Source: Bedellia somnulentella (Eukaryota > Arthropoda > Insecta > Lepidoptera > Bedelliidae). Taken from it: a stretch of 64,000 nt of DNA. A program made the translations under genes and the position numbers. The notes under the pieces were generated by a model. That model made no database searches, was not told the origin of the DNA, and saw nothing but the letters and a program-made list of their open reading frames with translations. Position 1 is the stretch's first letter. Each line of letters begins with the position of its first letter. This document shows, one piece after another, positions 56,165 through 64,000 of the stretch. The stretch is from positions 3,038,001 through 3,102,000 of the forward strand of contig OY755174.1 of NCBI GenBank assembly GCA_963576735.1, in the 5' to 3' direction.

Positions 56165-56529
56165 TGACGACGTGTTAGCGCAATGGGTAGAACACCGGTT
56201 ATCTTGCAAACGACTAGTGTTCAAATCCCGGGTCGGGCCTACACCAATTTGTATTTTATTACATATGTGTGGTTAATTTATCATGGTTCTTAACGGTGAG
56301 GGAAAACATCGCGAGGAAACCCACATGGCTGAGTTGTACTTAGTCATGTGACAGTGTATTCGTACAAAACGGCGATAGGCGATACGATATACGATCATGT
56401 GGGTACACTGTCCATGCAAAACGTGAGTACTCTGAACACCAGGTGACAAAGTCACGTGATGTTCAGAAGTATTAGTACCTCTGCCAACCCCTTCGGGGAT
56501 ATTCGGCGTGAACGTTTATGTTATGTTAT
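56165..56529 (+). repeat. SINE2 copy, full length
   Basis: Head GACGACGTGTTAGCGCAATG, B box AGTGTTCAAATCCCGGG, complete body with a small change where GGCCTGCCCCCT is normally found, ending CGTTTATGTTATGTTAT. Confidence 0.85.
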
Positions 56530-57362
56530 ACCAATGACATTTTTTTATGTATTACGCTGTAGCGTCCCTACCGGTAGAAAAAAAAAAACAACGGTAGGTA
56601 GCCAACAAAATTTGTATTAATAAAAAAAGGTGGTTCATTAAGCCTATCTATCTTAACCTATATAATGTTCCTTCCCTGTTTTGGTGTAGTCCGAAGGGCC
56701 GGTCGGTAGGTAACAGTAGCCGCAACGTCCAGATGGTTCAAGGAAGGGGTCGACTGATGAAATGAATTCTGTTCAAATCCTCAAGATGAACCCTGGAATT
56801 GACAATAAAGGACGTCGTCAAGGAACGCACAACTACCGATGCAATTAATTACCCTGACCATAGGAAAGGAAAGAAGTAGTAATGCCGTGTGTTAAAAAAT
56901 CAGAACGGAGTTACAAAAATAATAAAATTAAGTTGTTATGCATAAAATACACATAGAAATTAATATGGTCATCGTAAGCAAAAGCAATATAACTAATAGA
57001 AAAAAGTATATAATTAGGAACAACATTTATTTAGTAATATTAATATACTGAAATATAACGAACAACATCAATTATAATGAAATACGTATGAGAATAACGT
57101 ATTTATCTCTTTACAACAAATCATCATCAATAAGGAGGTGGGTTAAAAATAATTGTATCAAACAGTTTGCCACTTACCCAGTTTGGGGTTGAAGATACGT
57201 AATTTATAACAACAGGCACTAGAAATCCTGTACAGATTATATTATCTCAATCTTATAGTAACCATTTAATGGAGAACACGAAATTAAAATGTTCTAACGG
57301 TAGTAGCGATGTAAGGCTATGAGGTCAATCGTCTCAGCCGAACAACTGATCTTTTGTTTCGA
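56530..57362. other. Intergenic DNA, no gene seen
   Basis: Around 56570-56850 a GC-richer stretch has repeated CGGTAGGTA-type words (GCGTCCCTACCGGTAG, AACGGTAGGTAGCC, GTCGGTAGGTAAC) and may be part of an unknown mobile element. Confidence 0.35.
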
Positions 57363-57675
57363 ATGACAGACAGTGTTGCCAACAAGTCAAGACCTTATGT
57401 CGCCCAATTTTCAAAACTGGAGTAGCCTAAGTAGCCCAATTTGAAATAAGGTAGCCTAAAGTAGCCCAAACCCAAAACTAAAATAAAACCACTTTTTTAA
57501 CTATTTATTTATGTATTTATATTATAACTTCCTATACATACAATAACATCAGTACTTCACACTTAAACCTACAAGTCTTTTAAACTAGAGTCTGAAGTTA
57601 TTTAAAGAAAATAAAAGTATCAAAACGTAATTTGAATGTTTTTGATCATGAAAACCTAATGTGGGTATTTTTACT

Positions 57676-57833
57676 AATAAAAAAATAATAAATAAAGGGA
57701 AGAAAATTTTCGACATAGGCGGGAATCGAACCCGCGACCTCGGGCATACGCCTCCGTCGCTCTGCCAATTGAGCTACGTGTCAATGGCTAACAACGCGAA
57801 ATTCTTCTATCCTTTGTTTCTACACTTTTAAGT
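57676..57833 (-). repeat. tRNA-like fold-back repeat, minus-strand copy
   Basis: tRNA-like core at 57712-57782 (71 nt) on the complement, with B box GGGTTCGATTCCC, followed by the family tail and preceded by the AGTGTAGAAACAAAGGATAG head. It faces the opposite copy at 58156-58306, head to head. Confidence 0.8.
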
Positions 57834-57872
57834 TTGCGTTTCCTACCTTCAATTTTTTTTTACAAAATTTTA

Positions 57873-58126
57873 TACATACATACATATACATATACTCAGG
57901 GCTATAAATCCCTAGAAGGGGTAGCCAGAGCTAAGGAATTAGAAATTCCTCAGCCACTTTTGGAAAGTTAAGTGGGGATAAGATGGTAAAATAAAGGTTT
58001 TTGGTGATTGGTCTCCAACCGCATCGCCCAAAAATCCCTTAAAAGCCCCAATACAGTTAGTCGCCTCTTACGTACACCCACCGGAAGAAATGGGGTAGTG
58101 CTATTCTAATCCGACACTACGCAGCA
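57873..58126 (-). repeat. SINE1 copy between the two tRNA-like arms
   Basis: Complete minus-strand copy with a long TATG tail complement, sitting at the centre of the inverted pair of tRNA-like repeats. ATTTTATA appears on both sides, five bases away from the SINE head on the right. Confidence 0.85.
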
Positions 58127-58155
58127 AGTTGATTTTATAATTTTTGCAAACTCTA

Positions 58156-58306
58156 CTTAAAAGTGTAAAAGAAACAAAGGATAGAAGAATTTCGCGCTGG
58201 CAGTCATTGACATGGTAGCTCAATTGGCAGAGCGACGGGGGCGTAGATCCGAGGTTGCGGGTTCGATTCCCGCCTGTGTCGAAGTTTTTCTTTCCTTTAT
58301 TCATTA
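58156..58306 (+). repeat. tRNA-like fold-back repeat, plus-strand copy
   Basis: Core 58209-58280 (72 nt), B box GGGTTCGATTCCC, tail TTTTTCTTTCCTTTATTCATTA interrupted by the SINE2 insertion that follows. Confidence 0.8.
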
Positions 58307-58442
58307 AACATAACATAATAAACATAAACGTTCACGCCGAATATCCCCGAAGGGGTTGGCAGAGGTACTAATACTTCTGAACATCACGTGACTTTGTGAC
58401 CTGGTGTTCAGAGTACCCACGTTTTGCATGGACAGTGTACTC

Positions 58443-59345
58443 TAAAGATGCGCTAACCATGTCCACGAAATGACCGAACATGGAACGGTTCTTTGCCAGT
58501 TCGGAAACATGTCCTTTAATATACTCCGCGGAGTATACTTATCGGAGTATACTTCATCAACCTCTCCGATCCGAACCAATCAATTCCTTCATACTTAACA
58601 TTAACTAGGCTTAGGACTTTCAACTCAAATTATATACAATACAAATGATATTTTAAGAATTATAAAATGATTTGATAACATATAAATATTTTTAAACATT
58701 AACTTGTGAATACTAATAACAATAGATTACGCACATTGAAATCGAAATACTATGCGGATTTTTCTAGTTTATGATGTGAATGAAAAACCTATTTTCTCGT
58801 TTAAAATTCGTAATCTAAGTCCATGCAAAATGGCATCGAAATCAAATATCAAAAGAATAAAATAGTTGTTAGTATTGGACTAATATTCATATAAAACTTT
58901 GAACAACACTTTGAACTATGATGATAAAATCTTAACCAAATAGTGTGGAAGCGAGATAGATATAATGCAGCTGTCGCCGTTCGGTCGCGCGCGTGTCGCG
59001 CGCGACCGGTGCGGCGGCGGCGCGGCGGCGAATTCCGCTAAATATAGTCCGCGGAGTATACTTATCGGAGTATACTCTATCAATCTCAAGTTTGAATCAA
59101 TCTAAAGTGTGTCTTATACCTAAGTCATTAAAGTCTAAATCAAAAAGTATGGAAGCGAGATGGAATCAAAAAGTGCAAACAGCCATCTCCGCTTGGTCAG
59201 TTGTTTCGTTCCGCGTTGCGTTTGTTCGTCGACGTCTCCGGACATGGTGGAGTATATTTACTTCAGCCATTCGGACCGGAGCTAGATAGTTCCGACTGAA
59301 GACATGTATCCGTGAACTATTACTGTCCGGAACGATACAACTCTA
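58443..59345. mobile_element. Non-autonomous hAT-like element, about 903 bp, inside SINE2
   Basis: The segment interrupts SINE2 exactly, with GTGTACTC (8 bp) at 58435-58442 and 59346-59353 (a ninth shared base, A, precedes both). Ends TAAAGATG... and ...CAACTCTA agree with the loose hAT terminal consensus YARNG (TAAAG and TAGAG). Inverted subterminal words CCATGTCC (near 58458) and GGACATGG (near 59260) support a transposase-bound end. Inside are two copies of CCGCGGAGTATACTTATCGG (58526 and 59049) and a GC-rich hairpin (58982-59008). No transposase frame. Confidence 0.8.
58982..59008. repeat. Perfect CG-rich hairpin (12-bp arms, 3-base loop)
   Basis: CGGTCGCGCGCG, loop TGT, CGCGCGCGACCG. 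Followed by a GCGGCGGCGGCG-type run to about 59030. By far the most GC-rich spot in the window. Confidence 0.9.
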
Positions 59346-59599
59346 GTGTACTCACGTGATAGGGGGCAGGCCTATCGCCGTTTTGTACGAATACACTGTC
59401 ACATGACTAAGTACAACTCAGCCATGTGGGTTTCCTCACGATGTTTTCCCTCACCGTTAACAACCATGATAAATTAACCACACATATGTCTTTAGAAAAG
59501 ACAAATTGGTGTAGGCGCGACCCAGGATTTGAACACTAGTCGTTTGCACGATAACCGAGTGTTCTACCCACTGGGCTATCACGGTTGCTTTATTCATTA

Positions 59600-60772
59600 G
59601 TGGTATCAAAACGTGTTTATGCAAGTGTACTGTGTTTTAAAGTTAAAGAAAGAAAAGATCTTAAAATTGGCGTGTCCATATACTTATTAGCCAGACTCTA
59701 AAACTTTATTCTGCTTGATCTGCTGCGAAGAATTTCTGTTCTTGCCCTGGTTTGTTACAACTCCTAAAACGCCTTACACACGATCGGTTTCCGATCACCG
59801 ACCATGTGTCCTTGGTCGGAACAACCAATCTTGGTATTTGTTCTACACGGTCGGTGACCGGTCGGTCCGACTAAGGCCGTTGAAATCAACCAAGTATTGG
59901 TATGAACAACAGACTTCCCGGCGGTCGGCAACCGATTCAAAACTAAATATTCGCAACTCCAACTGTGATATTCTCACAGGAGTGCCAACATGATCTCAGA
60001 GGTATTTAGAGATAAAACGTTCAATATGGGTGAAGGCATAGATTAAAAAACGTTAGATACGTCATTTACGAGGAAACCGGCGCTTACAAGTGGCACCGAT
60101 TGCGGCAGATGAACGCACACCACTAGAAATATATCCAAACAACACACCAAGAAATACATTTGAAATGTAGGCGAGATAGCACATCTTAAAGCAAGCGCTA
60201 AAAAGAGATAAACATATTTTCTCTGTACCGTCGTGAAATATGACACTAAGACGACCGTTTGACAAAGATAATTAAGACCTATACACACGATAATATAAAT
60301 TATAATTAAAGCGTTGTAAATTTATAATACTTACGAATGATAAGTAATCTCATAATTTTAGTAGTTTTTCTACTATAGTTTGTGCAAAATCTCATCACAC
60401 ACGACGGCATTCTCGATTATTTTGATAAACAAACACGCCAAAACAGGTGAACGATTGCGACGGCAGCTAGTGCGCGACTGAAGTCAGATGAGCCATTTAG
60501 CCTGTCTTTTAAGTACCACTTATGAGCGCGCATGACTTATCTACGGTTTTTTATTAGTACATCTATGGGTGTAGGGGTTTACCATCTTTTTATCTTGATC
60601 GTCGTATATCTTATTATGTAGATTTTTTTGTGCTTATTTGTGCTGCAATTCCATTATAAATTAAAGTAAATTTAATCTTTTTCGAGTAGCCTAAAAGGCG
60701 ACCAGTCGCCTTTACGATTTTTTCGTCGCCGTTTTCCAATCTGAGTAGCCTAAATGGCGAAAAATCGCCTTC
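59600..60772. other. Interior of the 3.4-kb hAT element, unexplained
   Basis: No transposase found. At about 59778-59945 the words GGTCGG and CCGACC recur many times on both strands. Open frames at 59715-59993 and 60043-60288 lack family motifs. Bases 60685-60772 carry the subterminal GTAGCCTAAA and GGCGA-type repeats. Confidence 0.45.
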
Positions 60773-60793
60773 GTTGGCAACACTGATGACAGA

Positions 60794-61169
60794 GAGTGCA
60801 CGCGCTGCCGTTACGCTCCCCACCACATCTCGCTTCGATGCTGTCGGTCAAAACTAGTGAAACTTGCCTCGTTCACTTAGTGCTCCGCGAATAATTGAGT
60901 ATAAGATTAGATGTAAACCGTTGTAAATATGTACAACGTTACAACGCTTATAAGTTAAGATTGTTATAATCAAATGAGAAATTCTGCATACACAAAAATA
61001 AACTTTTTAAAATAGGTATATCATTTTAATTTTGTTAATATATTCATTTAAATAAAATGAAAAATTATTAAGTGCTTAGACCCAATACAAATCAGCTTGC
61101 GCTAGGCCGGAGTCAGCTTGTTTACATACATACATATATTTAAAGTATTTGCTTGTTTACTGAAACTAC
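60794..61169. other. Intergenic DNA, no gene seen
   Basis: AT-rich spacer to the right of the hAT element. Confidence 0.45.
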
Positions 61170-61320
61170 AACCGCGATAACTCAATGGGCACAACACCGC
61201 CTTTCATGCTGACAGCCCGGGTTCAAATGCCGATCGGGTGAATACCAATTTGTCTTTTGTAAAGTCATATGTGTGGTTAATTTATCATGGTTGTTACGTG
61301 AGGGAAAACATGGTGAGGAG
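61170..61320 (+). repeat. SINE2 5' half, running into a palindrome
   Basis: Head ACCGCGATAACTCAATGGGC and B box GGGTTCAAATGCC, then the usual CATATGTGTGGTTAATTTAT and GTGAGGGAAAACAT. At the point where GAGGAAACCCACATGGCTGA is expected, the sequence turns into the perfect hairpin at 61322-61378. Confidence 0.8.
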
Positions 61321-61321
61321 G

Positions 61322-61378
61322 AAAAAATTAAGACAACTTAGCCATGAGGGTTCCATGGCTAAGTTGTCTTAATTTTTT
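61322..61378. repeat. Perfect 25-bp inverted repeat, 7-base loop
   Basis: Arms 61322-61346 and 61354-61378 are exact inverted copies around AGGGTTC. The right arm (CATGGCTAAGTTGTCTTA) resembles the SINE2 body at this point, so the left arm is probably an inverted copy of it. Confidence 0.92.
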
Positions 61379-62269
61379 TCTGATCAATTGTAAACTTACT
61401 TATATTTTAGGGTTAGACGTAAGTTAACAAATTTGTTTGATGTTAAACTGACTGACTTAATGGTTTGGTTCTATGGACAGTTGTTACTATTTTATTGCTA
61501 TATTCTGCTATATAAATCTTATCTGCCAAACAGAAAGGATTTTTGAATAATTCCAAAAACTTCCTAAAATAAATGCTGCAATATTTTCTAAGTAGTCGTC
61601 GAATACCAGCGTCCATGAAGGTGGTATAATATGTCTCACGGTGTATATGTCACGCGAGTCGACGGAAACGCTTGGAATTTCATTTAGTGCGAGAGCTAGG
61701 TGGCAACCCTACCGCTGACATACCTCGCCCCGCGCCCCGCGTGCACCCGCGCCCCCCCGCGCTCGCCCAACATGCAATCTCAGCAGAATCCGACTAACAC
61801 CACTTTATTTTCCACTGGCTTCACGAATTTAGAATCCGCGGGTGTTTTTAAAACAAACTTTGCTCATGTAAAATGTATTGCTTTCAAATAAAATATGTCG
61901 CGTCGAATTGAAAGTGTTTGACGGTTTAGTATGGTTTTATGCTGGTGTGGTAGCTTTATTTTATTTATTGGCACCATTATTACAGCCCTTTATTCCTTGG
62001 CATGCATTTCGGTAAGGGTAAAGGAATTTTAAATTTAATAAATTACCGATAACTTAAAATCGGATCTAGAAAGATTGAGTAGTGCTACTCTAAATAAGCT
62101 GTAAATGTCTGTGTAAATGACTTCATATGACCAAAGCATTTTCATGAAGTTCATTAAGTGAGTAATTACAATAATGGCTCGTATTATGATTAAGATATTA
62201 TATCAAATGATACATTCAGTATTGGATCGACCCATCTTCGTACGGGCATTAGTCTATTAAAAATAAAAT
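61379..62269. other. Intergenic DNA with a C-rich stretch
   Basis: A GC-rich stretch at about 61700-61770 includes CCCGCGCCCCCCCGCGCTCG. No convincing gene; the 63-codon frame over it has no family signal. Confidence 0.4.
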
Positions 62270-62486
62270 TTAACGGTGAGGGAAAACATCGTGAGAAAAC
62301 CCACATACTAGGTCATGTGACAGTGTATTCGTTCTAAACGGCGATAGGCCTCACCTCTATCACGTGAGTACACTGTCCAAACAAAAAGTGGGTACTCTAA
62401 GCGCCAGGCGATAATGTCAAGTGATGTTCAGAAGTATTAGTACCTCTGCCAACCCCTTCGGGGATATACGGCGTGAACGTTTAATT
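62270..62486 (+). repeat. SINE2 copy, 5'-truncated, tail hit by SINE1
   Basis: Begins in AACGGTGAGGGAAAACATCG, lacks the tRNA-like head, and reaches GGCGTGAACGTTTAATT, where SINE1 is inserted. Confidence 0.82.
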
Positions 62487-62692
62487 ACATACATACATAT
62501 ACTCACGGCTATAAATCCCTAGAAGGGGTAGCCAGAGCTAAGGAATCAGAAATTCCTCAGCCACTTTTGGAAGTTGTGTGGGGAGAAGATCGCCCAAAAA
62601 TCCCTCAAAAGCCCCAAAACCGTTAGTCGCCTCTTACGTACACCCACCGGAAGAAATGGGGTAGTGCTATTCTAAGCCGACACTACACAGCA
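62487..62692 (-). repeat. SINE1 copy inserted in the SINE2 tail, 11-bp TSD
   Basis: AACGTTTAATT (62476-62486) and AACGTTTGATT (62693-62703) differ at one base. The internal box from AAAATAAAGG to CCGCAT is deleted. Confidence 0.88.
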
Positions 62693-62873
62693 AACGTTTG
62701 ATTCTGAGTGAAAATAAAATCCCGTTAGAATCAGTAAAGCCGTTTTTGAAATAAGTCGTAACCAACAGACAAAAAACATGCGTATCCCATAACATGCCCT
62801 TTAAAAGCAAAAGTAACTGAGATTTCGTTATTTTTTGTGCATTCAAATTCTGTTCCTATACCAACATAACGTA

Positions 62874-63098
62874 CATACATACATATAATCACCAGTAGCC
62901 AGAGCTAAGGTATTAGAAATTCCTCAGCCACTTTTGGAAGGTGCATGGGGAATAGATGGTGAAATAAAGGTTCTTGGTGATGGGTCTCCAACCGCATCGC
63001 CCAAAAATCCCTTAAAAGCCCCAATACCGTGAGTCGCCTCTTACGTACACCCACCGAATGAAATAAAGTAGTGCTATTTTATGCCGACACTACACAGC
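62874..63098 (-). repeat. SINE1 copy, nearly full length
   Basis: Minus strand; part of the GGCTATAAATCCCTAGAAGG block is missing. ATAACGTA is found at 62866-62873 and at 63111-63118, the latter 12 bases beyond the SINE head. Confidence 0.82.
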
Positions 63099-63118
63099 TT
63101 ATATAGCATTATAACGTA

Positions 63119-63439
63119 TATGTATGTAACAAATGACATTGTGAAGGGTTCCTCACAAGAATAAATTTGATACTTAATCTGAGATAAAACAGCCGATATT
63201 TTCACCCTCTCGGCATGGGATTGAGGTAATGGCACTTATTATCGCCCCATTGGATGTTATATCTACGTCGCAGATATTCTGCTTTGTAAGCGGTGCTCAC
63301 TCATCAAAGAAATCATTTTTATGCTTTTTAGTGCGTTTTTGATATAATATTTTTCGATTTACTATAAAACACCAGCCCAAAACAAACAAACAAAACACCT
63401 TTGGTTCTTAAACAATATAGTATATAGTATTAATTTAAC
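63119..63439. other. Intergenic DNA, no gene seen
   Basis: Nothing nameable. Confidence 0.45.
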
Positions 63440-63449
63440 ATCTCAGGTT

Positions 63450-63696
63450 GCCGTGTAGTGTCGGCTTAGAATAACACTACCCCATTTCTACCCGTGGGTG
63501 ATCGTAAGAGGCGACTAAGGGTATAGGGGCTTTTTAAGTGATTTTTGGGCGATGTGGTTGGAAACCCGTCACTAAAAGCATTTATTATTACCATCTTCTC
63601 CCCAATCAACTTCCAAAAGTGACTGAGGAATTTCTGATTCCAAAGCTCTGGCTACCCTGTTAAGGGATTTATAGCTGTGAGTATATGTATGTATGT
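63450..63696 (+). repeat. SINE1 copy, full length, with 10-bp target duplication
   Basis: ATCTCAGGTT occurs at 63440-63449 and 63697-63706. Full family body between them. Confidence 0.9.
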
Positions 63697-63939
63697 ATCT
63701 CAGGTTAGTTTATTTATTTGTTGGCATTACACAATAGGAAGTTAATATAACATGTTTAAACAACAAATATATAAAAAAATATATGAAAGCTATCCCACCT
63801 GATGCATTAACAACTTGAACATTTATTTATTTTGTTACTAAATCTGACAGCATCATTTTTACATATAATAACATAAAATACGAAAGATAATATATACAAA
63901 GAGGATACATTATTATTACATACGTATGTTATAATAAAG

Positions 63940-64000
63940 CCAGAGCCTTCGAGCTAGTAACTCCTCAGCCACATTTGGAAGTTGGTAGGGGACAAGATGG
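63940..64000 (-). repeat. SINE1 variant copy, cut by the window edge
   Basis: Same variant subfamily as 18651-18845 (CTTCGAGCTAGTAACTCC, GTTGGTAGGGGACAAGATGG). Confidence 0.7.

Larger units (their letters stand above)
58307..59588 (-). repeat. SINE2 copy split by an inner DNA transposon, 11-bp TSD
   Basis: Minus-strand full-length SINE2 whose 3' part is 58307-58442 and 5' part 59354-59588 (59346-59353 being the second copy of the inner element's target duplication). Joining them restores the family sequence seen at 43291 and 49322. TTTATTCATTA occurs at 58296-58306 and 59589-59599, the SINE2's own target duplication. Confidence 0.92.
57371..60785. mobile_element. hAT-type DNA transposon, 3.4 kb, non-autonomous and filled with insertions
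   Basis: Perfect 13-bp terminal inverted repeats CAGTGTTGCCAAC (57371-57383) and GTTGGCAACACTG (60773-60785), flanked by a perfect 8-bp target duplication ATGACAGA (57363-57370 and 60786-60793). TIRs beginning CAGTG with an 8-bp duplication define the hAT superfamily. Subterminal repeats of GTAGCCTAAA lie inside both ends (near 57435-57470 and 60687-60755). I find no hAT transposase frame. The interior includes two tRNA-like repeats, one SINE1, one SINE2 and an inner hAT-like element. Confidence 0.88.

Noticed and set aside
58993..59289. 98-codon frame starting in the CG-rich hairpin
   Set aside because: Lies wholly in the inner transposon, begins inside a palindrome and repeat run, and has no family features.

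Overview
The window is AT-rich, repeat-dense eukaryotic DNA with no recognisable host protein-coding gene. An insect, most probably a moth or butterfly, is the best guess. This is an inference from the mobile-element mix: a copia element whose primer-binding site matches the initiator-Met tRNA anticodon arm, an RTE-type LINE with a TATG tail, a two-ORF LINE whose ORF1 carries a PHD-like finger, Helitrons ending in GAGCTAG, and hAT elements starting CAGTGTTGCC. The species cannot be named from this sequence.

Layout. 0-5.2 kb: intergenic DNA with a broken tandem duplication (3.06-4.36 kb), two SINE1 copies and LINE 3' scraps. 5.23-10.25 kb: a complete copia element with two LTRs that read as identical, a 5-bp target duplication and one open 1350-codon Gag-Pol frame. 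10.58-13.98 kb (minus strand): a complete RTE-type LINE with a 13-bp target duplication and one open 1033-codon frame. 14-24.8 kb: mostly unique AT-rich DNA with a long hairpin, a duplicated 190-bp GC-rich module, a 245-bp Helitron and several SINE1 copies. 24.87-about 30 kb (minus strand): a two-ORF CR1/jockey-like LINE with both frames open. 31-33.1 kb: a tRNA-like fold-back repeat cluster and SINE2. 33-51 kb: intergenic DNA with SINE1, SINE2, small hairpins and GC-rich islands. 51.7-52.5 kb: a 5'-truncated second RTE-like LINE. 53 kb: another tRNA-like fold-back repeat. 57.37-60.79 kb: a 3.4-kb hAT-type element with 13-bp terminal inverted repeats and an 8-bp target duplication, filled with four layers of later insertions. 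61-64 kb: more SINE1 and SINE2.

Three dispersed short families dominate. SINE1 (about 245 bp, TATG tail) shares both its first ~55-70 bases and its last ~25 bases with the intact RTE LINE, so that LINE is the likely source of its mobilising enzyme. SINE2 (about 370 bp, tRNA-like head, TTATG tail) carries two CACGTG sites per copy. The third family has a 71-73 nt tRNA-like core and occurs in inverted or palindromic arrangements; it looks like a fold-back element rather than an ordinary SINE. Nested insertions let the relative age of these families be read directly. All family names here (SINE1, SINE2, tRNA-like fold-back) are labels of mine, not database names.
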